NCBI GenBank assembly: GCA_024743015.1
Contig: JANSXJ010000058.1
Coordinates: 1-14,755 of the forward strand
Source: Hyphomonas sp.
GTDB lineage: Bacteria > Pseudomonadota > Alphaproteobacteria > Caulobacterales > Hyphomonadaceae
DNA: 14,755 nucleotides
Direction of reading: 5' to 3'
The notes below the pieces were generated by a model that was not told the DNA's origin, ran no database searches, and saw only the letters and a program-made list of their open reading frames with translations. This document shows positions 1-6,407 of this stretch, piece after piece. The stretch's first letter is position 1; each line of letters opens with the position of its first letter. The position numbers were made by a program, and so were the translations under genes.

Positions 1-260
1 AGCTCGTCGGCGACAAGTTGCGCGAGACCAGTCAGGGTGCCTTGACCCATTTCAGACCTTGCGATGCGCACGGTAACGGTATCGTCTGTATCAATATGCA
101 CCCACGCATTGATCTCGTCGAGCGAAGAGGGATCCGCACTTACATCCTGATCTGCGCCAGACCCACCGGGGGCGCAGCTAGCGAGGATACCAATTGTCAG
201 CCCGGTGGCACCGGTGCCGACGATGAACCCGCGGCGGGAGAGCATTCCTGTATCAGCCAT
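1..260 (-). CDS. Molybdopterin-binding large subunit of an isoquinoline 1-oxidoreductase-type hydroxylase, N-terminus only
   Basis: This is the first 86 codons of a gene that runs off the left edge. The product begins with a twin-arginine signal (SRRGF, residues 8-12), then a glycine-rich hydrophobic stretch and Cys29 in LASC, which fits a lipobox. It therefore looks like a Tat-exported, possibly lipid-anchored protein. After the signal, residues around WVHIDTDDTVTV and SEMGQGTLTGLAQLVADEL match the start of the IorB/aldehyde oxidase-type Moco subunit family. Family knowledge: these proteins bind molybdopterin cytosine dinucleotide and hydroxylate N-heterocycles or aldehydes with the small 2Fe-2S subunit encoded just upstream. 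The start at 260 is preceded by GGGAG with 7-nt spacing, and the gap to the upstream stop is 12 nt. The substrate cannot be named from this fragment. Confidence 0.85.
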   Translation of the reverse strand, partial: MADTGMLSRRGFIVGTGATGLTIGILASCAPGGSGADQDVSADPSSLDEINAWVHIDTDDTVTVRIARSEMGQGTLTGLAQLVADE

Positions 261-272
261 ATCTCGTCTCCC

Positions 273-725
273 TTAAGATTTTTCGACGGCGAGTTTGATG
301 CCCTTGCGGACGCGCGCCAGCGTTCCACACCGACAGATATTGGTGATCTCGGCATCAATATCTTCGTCGGTGGGGTTCGGATTGTCGTTGAGCATTCCGG
401 CAACGGCCATGATCATTCCAGGCTGGCAGTAGCCGCATTGCGGAATATCAAGCTCCGCCCATGCTTGCTGCACAGGATGGCTGGCATTTTCCGCGAGGCC
501 CTCAATTGTCGTGATTTCTTCCTCACCGGACAGCGCACCAACCGGATACACACAAGATCGAACGGGGCTTCCATCAATGTGAATCGTGCAGGTTCCGCAC
601 TGAGCGATCCCGCAGCCATATTTTGCTCCCGTCAAACCGACTTGTTCGCGAATAACCCAGAGCAGGGGTGTGTCATCCGCCACATCCACCGTCACCGTTT
701 CGCCATTGATCTTGAGTGTCGCCAT
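273..725 (-). CDS. 2Fe-2S small subunit of a molybdenum hydroxylase (IorA/CoxS type)
   Basis: The 150-residue protein is the usual size for the iron-sulfur subunit of xanthine dehydrogenase-family hydroxylases. It would pass electrons between the Moco in the large subunit and an external acceptor. The plant-ferredoxin-like domain carries Cys38, Cys43, Cys46 and Cys58 (CGIAQCGTC, then C). The helical second domain carries Cys97, Cys100, Cys131 and Cys133 (CGYCQPGM and CRCG). All eight ligands are present. It has no signal peptide, so it probably travels folded with its Tat-signalled partner encoded 12 nt downstream. An in-frame ATG at 734 abuts GGAGG with no spacing, whereas the ATG at 725 has 9 nt, so I chose 725. 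No FAD subunit gene lies between it and the large subunit, as in two-subunit Ior enzymes. Confidence 0.93.
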   Translation of the reverse strand: MATLKINGETVTVDVADDTPLLWVIREQVGLTGAKYGCGIAQCGTCTIHIDGSPVRSCVYPVGALSGEEEITTIEGLAENASHPVQQAWAELDIPQCGYCQPGMIMAVAGMLNDNPNPTDEDIDAEITNICRCGTLARVRKGIKLAVEKS

Positions 726-734
726 AGTGTGCAT

Positions 735-739
735 CCTCC
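735..739 (-). promoter_or_regulatory. Ribosome binding site deciding the start of the 2Fe-2S subunit
   Basis: GGAGG on the minus strand lies 9 nt before the ATG at 725 but touches the in-frame ATG at 734. The spacing favours the downstream start, shortening the protein by three residues. Confidence 0.7.
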
Positions 740-883
740 AGCACCTGGACGCGGGGACCCCTATAGGTCACGCCTTCACGCATTGGGTTAAATAATGAGC
801 CAATCGTTTATCGAGTAAAGGCTTGACCGAAAGAAAATCGGAGAAAACGAACGCATTTGAAGAATATGAGGTCGAGCTGTCGA
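740..883. other. Gap between moaE and the hydroxylase genes
   Basis: About 145 bp separate the moaE stop from the hydroxylase ribosome binding site, while the other joints of this locus are tight. I see no hairpin followed by a T-tract on the minus strand. A weak minus-strand promoter candidate is TTTACT, 16 nt, CATTAT (about 805-780), four of six matches in each box. The hydroxylase genes may have a promoter of their own in addition to read-through. Confidence 0.35.
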
Positions 884-1330
884 CTAGCGCCACCTTTCGG
901 CATCGGCATAGTCTGCGTCACGCGGCTCAATCCATGCGTCACCCAGATCCGTCTTTTCCCGTTTCCAGAACACGGCTTTGGTTTTCAGATAGTCCATAAG
1001 AAAATCAGCGGCTTCAAACGCGGCGCGTCGATGCGCGGAGGCCGTGGCGACGAACACAATCGTGTCACCGGCCTTCATTTCGCCGACGCGATGCTGGACC
1101 ATAGCGTTCTCGATTGGCCACCGGGATTTGGCTTCATCCATCGCCGCTTGAATGCCGTTTTCTGTCATCGGTGAATAGGCCTGGAGGAACAGGTGCTCTA
1201 CGGAACCAGTTGATGCCTCCGGCCGCACGATCCCGGAAAAGCTTACAATCGCGCCCGCCCCCGAAACGTCAGCCTCGAATCCCTTCAGCAGCGCGCACGC
1301 GTCGATCACATGTTCCGATACTTTTAGCAT
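884..1330 (-). CDS. moaE: Molybdopterin synthase catalytic subunit MoaE
   Basis: MoaE forms the heterotetrameric molybdopterin synthase with MoaD. It inserts the two dithiolene sulfurs into cyclic pyranopterin monophosphate in the cytoplasm. The 148-residue length matches the family. Visible marks are the HRR segment at residues 100-102, DYLKTKAVFWKRE at about 113-125, and the C-terminal GDAWIEPRDAD. Lys116 and Lys123 line up with the catalytic lysines of E. coli MoaE (Lys119 and Lys126, from memory). Its ATG follows the moaD stop directly with no gap, so the two subunits are probably translationally coupled. Its ribosome binding site lies inside the end of moaD. Confidence 0.95.
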   Translation of the reverse strand: MLKVSEHVIDACALLKGFEADVSGAGAIVSFSGIVRPEASTGSVEHLFLQAYSPMTENGIQAAMDEAKSRWPIENAMVQHRVGEMKAGDTIVFVATASAHRRAAFEAADFLMDYLKTKAVFWKREKTDLGDAWIEPRDADYADAERWR

Positions 1331-1579
1331 CTAGCCACCTCCAACCGGTGGCATGAACGCGATCTCGTCGGCTTCGGAAATGGTCGCCGTGTCAAAGCAA
1401 AGCTCATTATTCACCGCAATCCGGACGGTCGGCTCAAGCAAGGCACCTTGCGCGTCAAAGCGAAGGTCCAGGAATCGGCGTAGCTCACCCGCGGTCGATA
1501 CCGAATCCGGTAGCGTCAGAGATTCCTCGGCCGCGCCGGTGATATCGCTTAAGCGACCGAAATAGAGAAGTTTCGCCAT
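1331..1579 (-). CDS. moaD: Molybdopterin synthase sulfur carrier subunit MoaD
   Basis: MoaD is a ubiquitin-fold protein of 82 residues, the normal family size. It carries sulfur as a C-terminal thiocarboxylate after adenylation by a MoeB-type enzyme, which is not in the window. The sequence starts [15 protein letters not shown] and ends PPVGGG, so the essential Gly-Gly tail is intact, with one extra glycine before it. The start codon overlaps the last base of the moaA stop (TAATG), and the stop is followed immediately by the moaE ATG. This places it in the middle of a coupled moaA-moaD-moaE unit. Confidence 0.95.
   Translation of the reverse strand: MAKLLYFGRLSDITGAAEESLTLPDSVSTAGELRRFLDLRFDAQGALLEPTVRIAVNNELCFDTATISEADEIAFMPPVGGG
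1338..1342 (-). promoter_or_regulatory. moaE ribosome binding site inside the moaD glycine tail
   Basis: GGAGG on the minus strand, within the last glycine codons of moaD, lies 7 nt before the moaE ATG at 1330. The bases encoding the functional Gly-Gly tail of MoaD also serve as the Shine-Dalgarno site for its partner. Confidence 0.7.
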
Positions 1580-2610
1580 TATCCGCCCGTAACAGACATA
1601 TGTCGCGGCAGAGCAGGGGCCTCTCCGCGCGTCTTTATGCTGAAATCATGTCGCTCTGGTTTTTTGAACAACGCCCGATCCAGGCAATCATCCAGCGCGC
1701 GAACCGGGTCGGCAGATTCTCGAAGCGCTGCGCGCAGATCAATGTGATCATCCTGACCCAGGCACATATAGATGCGTCCTGTGCAGGTGACGCGGACCCG
1801 GTTGCATCCAGCGCAGAAATTATTCGTCAGCGGCGTGATGAAGCCCAGCTTGCCGCCGGTTTCTTTCACCCGCGCGTATCTTGACGGTCCGGCATTCGCA
1901 TCCGATGCTGGCAACTCATCCAGCGTCCAGTTCTCTTCCAATTTGTCACGCACCATGGGTAGCGGAATGTACTGGTCAATTCGATCTTCGCCTGTATCGC
2001 CGAGCGGCATCACTTCGATCAAAGTCAGATCCATTCCTTTGCCATGTGCCCATTCAATCATTTTGGGGAGCTCAGACAGGTTCCCTTGTTTCATCGCGAC
2101 AGTGTTGATCTTGATCTTAAGCCCGGCATCAAGCGCGGCGTCGATCCCTGCAAGCACCTGATCCAGTTTTCCGCGCCGTGTGATCGCCTCAAAGCCCTTT
2201 GGATCGAGGGAATCGAGCGAGACGTTGATCCGCTTCACACCATTCTGGACGAGCAGTTCGGCAAACTGTTCCAGCAGCGTTCCATTCGTGGTGAGTGTGA
2301 GCTCATCCAATCCGTGCTCCAAATATTCGCCGAGGCGCTTGATCAGCTCTGGCATTCCTCGCCGAACCAGTGGTTCTCCACCGGTGATCCGTATCTTCTG
2401 GACACCACGCCGAATGAATGCAGACGCAACGCGATCGAGCTCTTCAATCGTCAGCAGTTCCTGTTTCGGCAGGAACTGCATCCGCTCAGCCATGCAATAA
2501 GTGCAGCGTAGATCGCACCGATCAGTTACTGACATCCGCAAATAGGTCACCTGTCGACCAAACTGATCGACCAGAGGTGCGTGGCTGGGACTGGCTAGTC
2601 CGTCAGGCAT
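1579..2610 (-). CDS. moaA: GTP 3',8-cyclase MoaA
   Basis: MoaA is the radical SAM enzyme that starts molybdenum cofactor synthesis. It converts GTP to 3',8-cyclo-7,8-dihydro-GTP, which MoaC then rearranges. The 343-residue protein has the N-terminal 4Fe-4S motif RCDLRCTYC (Cys32, Cys36, Cys39), the SAM-contacting ITGGEP at 75-80, and the C-terminal cluster ligands Cys266, Cys269 and Cys283 in [12 protein letters not shown] and YMCLG. It ends in Gly-Gly, as functional MoaA proteins do. The ATG lies inside the end of the upstream XdhC-MocA gene (8-nt overlap) and the stop overlaps moaD by one base. No moaC or moaB is in the window. Confidence 0.96.
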   Translation of the reverse strand: MPDGLASPSHAPLVDQFGRQVTYLRMSVTDRCDLRCTYCMAERMQFLPKQELLTIEELDRVASAFIRRGVQKIRITGGEPLVRRGMPELIKRLGEYLEHGLDELTLTTNGTLLEQFAELLVQNGVKRINVSLDSLDPKGFEAITRRGKLDQVLAGIDAALDAGLKIKINTVAMKQGNLSELPKMIEWAHGKGMDLTLIEVMPLGDTGEDRIDQYIPLPMVRDKLEENWTLDELPASDANAGPSRYARVKETGGKLGFITPLTNNFCAGCNRVRVTCTGRIYMCLGQDDHIDLRAALRESADPVRALDDCLDRALFKKPERHDFSIKTRGEAPALPRHMSVTGG

Positions 2611-4156
2611 CCGAGAACTCCAATGCGCGATCGAGATCGGCGACTACATCGATATCGACAGCAGATTGAACTGCCAAGTCGACAGTTCGATTTCCGTGTT
2701 CCAGCGAAAGAAAGACCGCTTTTGCGCCTCTGTCGCCAGAGAGCGTTGCGAGCGCCTCAAAGTGCTTTCGTTTAAACAAAGCAGGCGGTGACAAGACCCC
2801 GGAACAGTTCGACATCACGCAGGTCACGCCAGGGATATCCGCACAATCGCGTAGCGCATCAATGTGTGATGGCGGCACGAATGGCATATCGGCCAGGACG
2901 ACTATCACCTGGTCGATCGAGGACATTTCGTTGAGCGCTTGGATGCCCACGCGTAGCGTCGAGGACTGTCCATGATCCGCATCCGGGTTTTCGATGACCT
3001 GCCATCCGAAGCCGGCCAGGATGCTGCGTCGCTTTAGAGCGTTTTCGGGGATAACGGCGAGTCTGGTTAGATTTGGATCGTCAGGAATAGACATTGCCGT
3101 GTGCGCGAGGATGGATTGGCCTGACAGCTCCGCGAGCAGTTTATCGCCGCTTTCAAACCGACTGGACGCCCCGGCAGCCAACATGAGGATTGCTGTGCGT
3201 GGTCGACGGCTGGACGATTTGGAGGGAAACAAGCTGACGATCTCAGCCATCACAGAAATAGCGAGCATGGATGCATCACGAAGAGACGGCACCAGTCCGA
3301 TTGGACCTTTCACCCGCGCGGTCTCTTCATCGCTGCAACCCGTTGACTTCAAGGCCTCACATCGAACCGAATGCGTTCGCGCGCTGCCGACGGCGCCGAC
3401 ATAGAATGCAGGACCGCGCAGCGCCTGGCGCAAGAGCGGGATTTCCCAATCCTGATCGTGAAAAAGCAGTACAAAGGCTGTCCAGGGATCATCTGAGTTT
3501 GCCGATAGCGCGCTCGGTGCCGAAAGTCTCTCAATCGAAACCAGGCCCGCCGTGCGGGCTGCGGAGATGTCTTCATCATCGACGAGTTGCAGCTGCGTCG
3601 CGCACCCAGCTGCGTGACTCACTCTTGCGAGCGCCAAGGCATCCGCGCCGCGGCCAGCGATTCGTAGCCTCAGCTTTGGAACGTAAGAGAAAACCAGATC
3701 GTCTCCCAAAGGCCGAATAGTGTCGGACGCCAATACGATTTGTCCATCGCCGCCGACAATCAGTTTAATTTCCTGTCTCGCGTGCAGGCGTTGATATGCG
3801 GATTTGACGGTATCAGGAGCAGGGTTCGGCGCGATGAACACCTCAATTGCCCCGCCACAGGGCAAAGGCAGGTCGACGAATGGCGAGCCAGCGCCATAAC
3901 GCAAGGCCTTGGGCTTGTTATCGGCCATTGCCGCGCGCGCCTGCAGGATGACGTCTGCATCAATGCACCCGCCGGAGATGTATCCGATACTATCGGAGTC
4001 GGTTACAGCCAGGAGCGCTCCCGGTGCTCTGACGGCGCCACCTTCAGTCTCAGTCACGATGATCAGGGCGCAGGATTGGTTCGACTCCAGCCAATCGGAA
4101 AGTCGCGCAAGCACGTCTTCGGCGTGTTCTCCAGAAAGGGAAGTAGCTGACTGCAT
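2603..4156 (-). CDS. Fused XdhC-like and MocA-like molybdenum cofactor maturation protein
   Basis: This 517-residue protein joins two maturation factors. Residues about 12-105 are the XdhC/CoxI N-terminal domain (SGGC at 61-64, and DLPLPCGG at 95-102). Residues about 160-305 are its Rossmann-like C-terminal domain ([11 protein letters not shown] at 251-261, [22 protein letters not shown] near 284-305). A basic serine-rich linker (311-320) leads to a nucleotidyltransferase domain with LAAGASSRF at 326-334, DKLL at 338-341, LADMP at 421-425 and GDRGAK at 474-479. Family knowledge: XdhC proteins bind, protect and insert sulfurated Moco into hydroxylases, and MocA adds CMP to it. The fusion would couple nucleotide addition with delivery to the hydroxylase encoded downstream. 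CTP preference is inferred from the partner enzyme, not read from the sequence. No good ribosome binding site precedes the ATG. Confidence 0.9.
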   Translation of the reverse strand: MQSATSLSGEHAEDVLARLSDWLESNQSCALIIVTETEGGAVRAPGALLAVTDSDSIGYISGGCIDADVILQARAAMADNKPKALRYGAGSPFVDLPLPCGGAIEVFIAPNPAPDTVKSAYQRLHARQEIKLIVGGDGQIVLASDTIRPLGDDLVFSYVPKLRLRIAGRGADALALARVSHAAGCATQLQLVDDEDISAARTAGLVSIERLSAPSALSANSDDPWTAFVLLFHDQDWEIPLLRQALRGPAFYVGAVGSARTHSVRCEALKSTGCSDEETARVKGPIGLVPSLRDASMLAISVMAEIVSLFPSKSSSRRPRTAILMLAAGASSRFESGDKLLAELSGQSILAHTAMSIPDDPNLTRLAVIPENALKRRSILAGFGWQVIENPDADHGQSSTLRVGIQALNEMSSIDQVIVVLADMPFVPPSHIDALRDCADIPGVTCVMSNCSGVLSPPALFKRKHFEALATLSGDRGAKAVFLSLEHGNRTVDLAVQSAVDIDVVADLDRALEFSDA

Positions 4157-4490
4157 CTCTATCGATTTAGGGTAGGGAGCCCATTACGGCTAGAGAGAAT
4201 GACCAAATTGATCAGGGCACAGCCGACGGCTCCAGCCGAAGGCGTTAAAGAGTTCTTACCCATTTCAAGTGGGCCTAGCTCTTCGAGTAGGGGCCCAGGA
4301 GCGTAGAGTGCGTAGCGCTGCGATCAATCCAATGGCGGCGAGCGCGCAATTTGTCAGCGTCCATGGAATGTCGCTGGCGCGGGGTGTTTAGATAAAATTA
4401 TTCGATAATCTACATTATGGGAAATATGGTATCCAGATCGAAAGACCGATATTGAGCTGCGAGAGCGCTGGTCCTTAATAACCTAGAGAA
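4157..4490. other. 334-bp non-coding region upstream of the Mo-cofactor operon
   Basis: I see no credible gene here. It should hold the promoter of the minus-strand Mo operon and the 3' end of the tRNA-Lys transcript. A bulged G+C-rich inverted repeat lies at 4271-4296. A short A+T-rich patch at about 4391-4430 contains the 13-bp inverted repeat ATTAT-TCG-ATAAT (4397-4409). Neither is followed by a T-tract on the minus strand, and I find no clear -35/-10 pair. I could not match the region to a molybdenum cofactor riboswitch by eye. Confidence 0.5.
4271..4296. repeat. Bulged inverted repeat upstream of the Mo operon
   Basis: The arms GGGCC-TA-CTC and GAG-TA-GGCCC can pair around a TTC loop, with a one-base bulge on one side and a two-base bulge on the other. 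It lies 115-140 bp before the XdhC-MocA start codon. It could be a protein site or an RNA hairpin. There is no U-tract, so it is not a standard terminator. Confidence 0.4.
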
Positions 4491-4566
4491 TGGTACGCCC
4501 AACAGGATTCGAACCTGTGACCTACTGATTAAAAGTCAGTTGCTCTACCAACTGAGCTATGGGCGC
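4491..4566 (-). tRNA. tRNA-Lys(UUU)
   Basis: The 76-nt gene folds into a standard cloverleaf. It has a seven-pair acceptor stem closed by a G-U pair (GCGCCCA with TGGGCGT), a D arm AGCTCAGTTGGTAGAGC, an anticodon stem ACTGA/TCAGT around the loop CTTTTAA with anticodon TTT, and a T arm containing GGTTCGAATCC. The CCA end is encoded. It reads codons AAA and AAG. It is transcribed away from the lipoprotein gene. Confidence 0.97.
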
Positions 4567-4578
4567 ATCCGAACGGCC

Positions 4579-4607
4579 CACATAGTTGAGTGCCCGCATG
4601 TGGTCAA
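4579..4607 (-). promoter_or_regulatory. Likely promoter of tRNA-Lys
   Basis: On the minus strand TTGACC (4607-4602), a 17-nt spacer and TATGTG (4584-4579) end 12 bp before the mature tRNA 5' end. The -35 matches the sigma-70 consensus in five of six bases; the -10 is weaker. The position suits a stable-RNA gene. Confidence 0.5.
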
Positions 4608-4645
4608 CGGTTTTTGCTGCTGAAATCAGCCCTGTATCAACATTC

Positions 4646-4674
4646 TTGTCAGCACACCGATTACACCGCAAAAT
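4646..4674 (+). promoter_or_regulatory. Candidate promoter giving a leaderless mRNA for the lipoprotein gene
   Basis: TTGTCA (4646-4651), 17 nt and CAAAAT (4669-4674) match consensus in five and four bases. Transcription would start about 7 nt downstream, at or next to the ATG at 4681. No Shine-Dalgarno sequence precedes that ATG, which agrees with leaderless translation. A small inverted repeat CCGAT/ATCGG (4657-4661, 4673-4677) overlaps the -10. Confidence 0.4.
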
Positions 4675-4680
4675 CGGCCC

Positions 4681-5265
4681 ATGAACTACACATATATCGC
4701 TCTCTCGCTCACTCTTCTCGGGACCGCCTGCGCGACCGCGCCATCTTCACAAGAGGAACAGACCGGACCGAGCGCCACGGAGCGTGCCATTAATCAGTCT
4801 CAGGAAGGCTTTAGCGACGCAGCGCTGTCTCCGCTCGAGGATGTGAACCTGAAGCGCGCGAAAATTCCTGAAAAATTCAAGCAAATTAAGAACCCGTACC
4901 TGGTCGCTGTCGAGAGCAGCTGTGAGAAAATCGCTGAGGAAGTTCTGGAATTGGATGCACTGCTTGGACGCGATTGGGATATTCCGCCGCCCGACAAAAA
5001 AGGCCTGTCAGACCGTGCAGCCGATGGCGCATCGACCGCGTTCCTGGATACGGTTGCATCAGGGGCATCCGGCCTCATTCCATATCGCGGCATCGTCCGG
5101 ACAGTTACCGGCGCCAACAGCCATGCAACGAAGGTCCGAAAAGCGTATGAGCGTGGATCACACCGTCGAACCTTCCTGAAAGGTATCGGCTTAGCCAAAG
5201 GCTGCGCGTATCCGGCCGCCCCCCTTCCCCCGTCGGAAGAAGAGTCAAAAATCGAGTTTCGTTAA
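4681..5265 (+). CDS. Putative small lipoprotein of unknown function
   Basis: I do not recognise this 194-residue protein. It starts with a short hydrophobic segment (residues 3-16) followed by Cys17 in LLGTAC. This resembles a lipobox, although Gly at -3 is not the usual Leu or Val, so lipidation is probable rather than certain. A polar, Glu/Ser-rich region follows, then a moderately charged body with the paired cysteines Cys17 and about Cys80 and a third near residue 178 (KGCAYP). A Gly/Ala/Ser-rich stretch (about 115-147, including [17 protein letters not shown]) may form a buried helical hairpin. It is the only confident plus-strand gene in the window. It converges on tgt and its stop overlaps the tgt stop. 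The lack of a ribosome binding site fits a leaderless transcript. Confidence 0.75.
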   Translation: MNYTYIALSLTLLGTACATAPSSQEEQTGPSATERAINQSQEGFSDAALSPLEDVNLKRAKIPEKFKQIKNPYLVAVESSCEKIAEEVLELDALLGRDWDIPPPDKKGLSDRAADGASTAFLDTVASGASGLIPYRGIVRTVTGANSHATKVRKAYERGSHRRTFLKGIGLAKGCAYPAAPLPPSEEESKIEFR

Positions 5266-6407
5266 GGCTCGCGTACGACGCGAGGCTTCGACTTGGTCTG
5301 CTCCCACCGCGCCGATAGCTCTTTTCTGAGGGTTTCAAATGAACCCTCAGAGATCGCATCGCGCATACGCTGCATCAACGCCTGAAAAAACGCGATATTG
5401 TGCCAGCTGAGCACCATGGAGCCGAGATATTCACCGGACCGAATCAAATGATGCAAGTACGCACGTGAATAATCCCGACTAGCCGGGCAATCGACCGCTT
5501 CATCAAGCGGCGCAAGATCTTCGGAAAAGCGCGCATTCTTGAGATTTATCGGACCATCCCACGTCCAGGCCTGGCCATGACGGCCGGCGCGCGTGGGCAG
5601 AACGCAATCGAACATGTCTATTCCTCTGGCCACCGCTTCCACGAGATCAATGGGCTTCCCAACGCCCATAACATAGCGCGGGAAGCGTATCGGCAGATGT
5701 GGAACCGTCATGTCGATGGTTCGACACATCTGGTCATGTCCTTCGCCCACAGCGAGCCCACCAAGCGCAATCCCACCGAAACCTTGCGACGCCACGGCTT
5801 TTGCCGAGGCTTCTCGAAGGTCTGGGAAGTTCGATCCCTGGACGATGCCAAACAGAGTCTGGCGGTCGCGCTCTCCAAATGCCTCAAGCGAGCGTTCACC
5901 CCAATCGAGCGAAAGCCGCATAGACGCCTCTGCGTCTTCTTGGGAGCAAGGAAAATCGGTACACTCATCCAGCTGCATGGAAATATCCGCACCGAGCAAA
6001 TCGGCCTGGATTTCAATACTCCTGGCTGGCGTCAGACGATACTCAGAACCATCAATGTGGCTGCGAAACGTCACGCCGTCGGCGTCCATCTTCCGCAATT
6101 GCGATAATGACCAGACTTGAAAACCGCCGCTGTCGGTCAGCATCGGCCCGTCCCATTTGGAAAACTCGTGGAGGCCGCCAAGGCGTCGCACACGCTCGGC
6201 GCCTGGTCGCAGCATCAAATGGTACGTGTTCCCCAAGATAATGTCGGCACCCGTTTGCTTCACCTGATCCATGTAGAGCGCTTTGACGGTCGCGGCGGTT
6301 CCAACCGGCATGAAGGCAGGCGTTCGGATTTCGCCTCTTGGAGTCTTCAAGACCCCGGTGCGAGCCGGCCCTTCAGTCGCTGATACGGAGAATTCAAACG
6401 TCGCCAC
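5262..6407 (-). CDS. tgt: Queuine/preQ1 tRNA-guanine transglycosylase Tgt
   Basis: Tgt swaps guanine 34 of GUN-anticodon tRNAs (Asp, Asn, His, Tyr) for preQ1, the first tRNA step of queuosine synthesis. Starting at the GTG at 6407, which overlaps the astB stop as TAGTG, gives 381 residues, the normal length; a longer reading to 6464 would only add junk inside astB. The TIM-barrel active site is intact: DSGGFQV (Asp92), [18 protein letters not shown], and [13 protein letters not shown] with nucleophile Asp267. The C-terminal zinc site is unusual. Where the family has CxCxxC before YSRAY, this protein reads VDCPAS (305-310), so only Cys307 and His336 (SWHN) remain. The frame is continuous with no sign of decay. 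It is probably functional, but its metal site needs checking. Confidence 0.93.
   Translation of the reverse strand: MATFEFSVSATEGPARTGVLKTPRGEIRTPAFMPVGTAATVKALYMDQVKQTGADIILGNTYHLMLRPGAERVRRLGGLHEFSKWDGPMLTDSGGFQVWSLSQLRKMDADGVTFRSHIDGSEYRLTPARSIEIQADLLGADISMQLDECTDFPCSQEDAEASMRLSLDWGERSLEAFGERDRQTLFGIVQGSNFPDLREASAKAVASQGFGGIALGGLAVGEGHDQMCRTIDMTVPHLPIRFPRYVMGVGKPIDLVEAVARGIDMFDCVLPTRAGRHGQAWTWDGPINLKNARFSEDLAPLDEAVDCPASRDYSRAYLHHLIRSGEYLGSMVLSWHNIAFFQALMQRMRDAISEGSFETLRKELSARWEQTKSKPRVVREP

Noticed and set aside
18..791. Long plus-strand open frame (257 codons) across the hydroxylase genes
   Set aside because: It spans two well-recognised minus-strand genes, including all eight iron-sulfur cysteines. 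It is a shadow of their codon bias.
871..884. GTCGA-GCTG-TCGAC hairpin as a moaE terminator
   Set aside because: The stem is only five pairs and no T-tract follows on the minus strand.
4397..4409. ATTAT-TCG-ATAAT inverted repeat as an operator
   Set aside because: It is short, A+T-rich, far from any start codon, and not next to a recognisable promoter.
4157..4490. Molybdenum cofactor riboswitch upstream of the Moco operon
   Set aside because: I could not lay out the known multi-stem fold by eye. Only one bulged hairpin is visible, which is not enough to name a riboswitch.
4622..4638. GCTGA-AA-TCAGC near-palindrome as the tRNA or lipoprotein regulator site
   Set aside because: A five-base arm with a two-base centre is expected by chance, and it lies outside both candidate promoters.
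5262..6407. tgt as a pseudogene because of the damaged zinc motif
   Set aside because: The reading frame is uninterrupted, length is normal, and all active-site motifs are kept, so substitution rather than decay is more likely.
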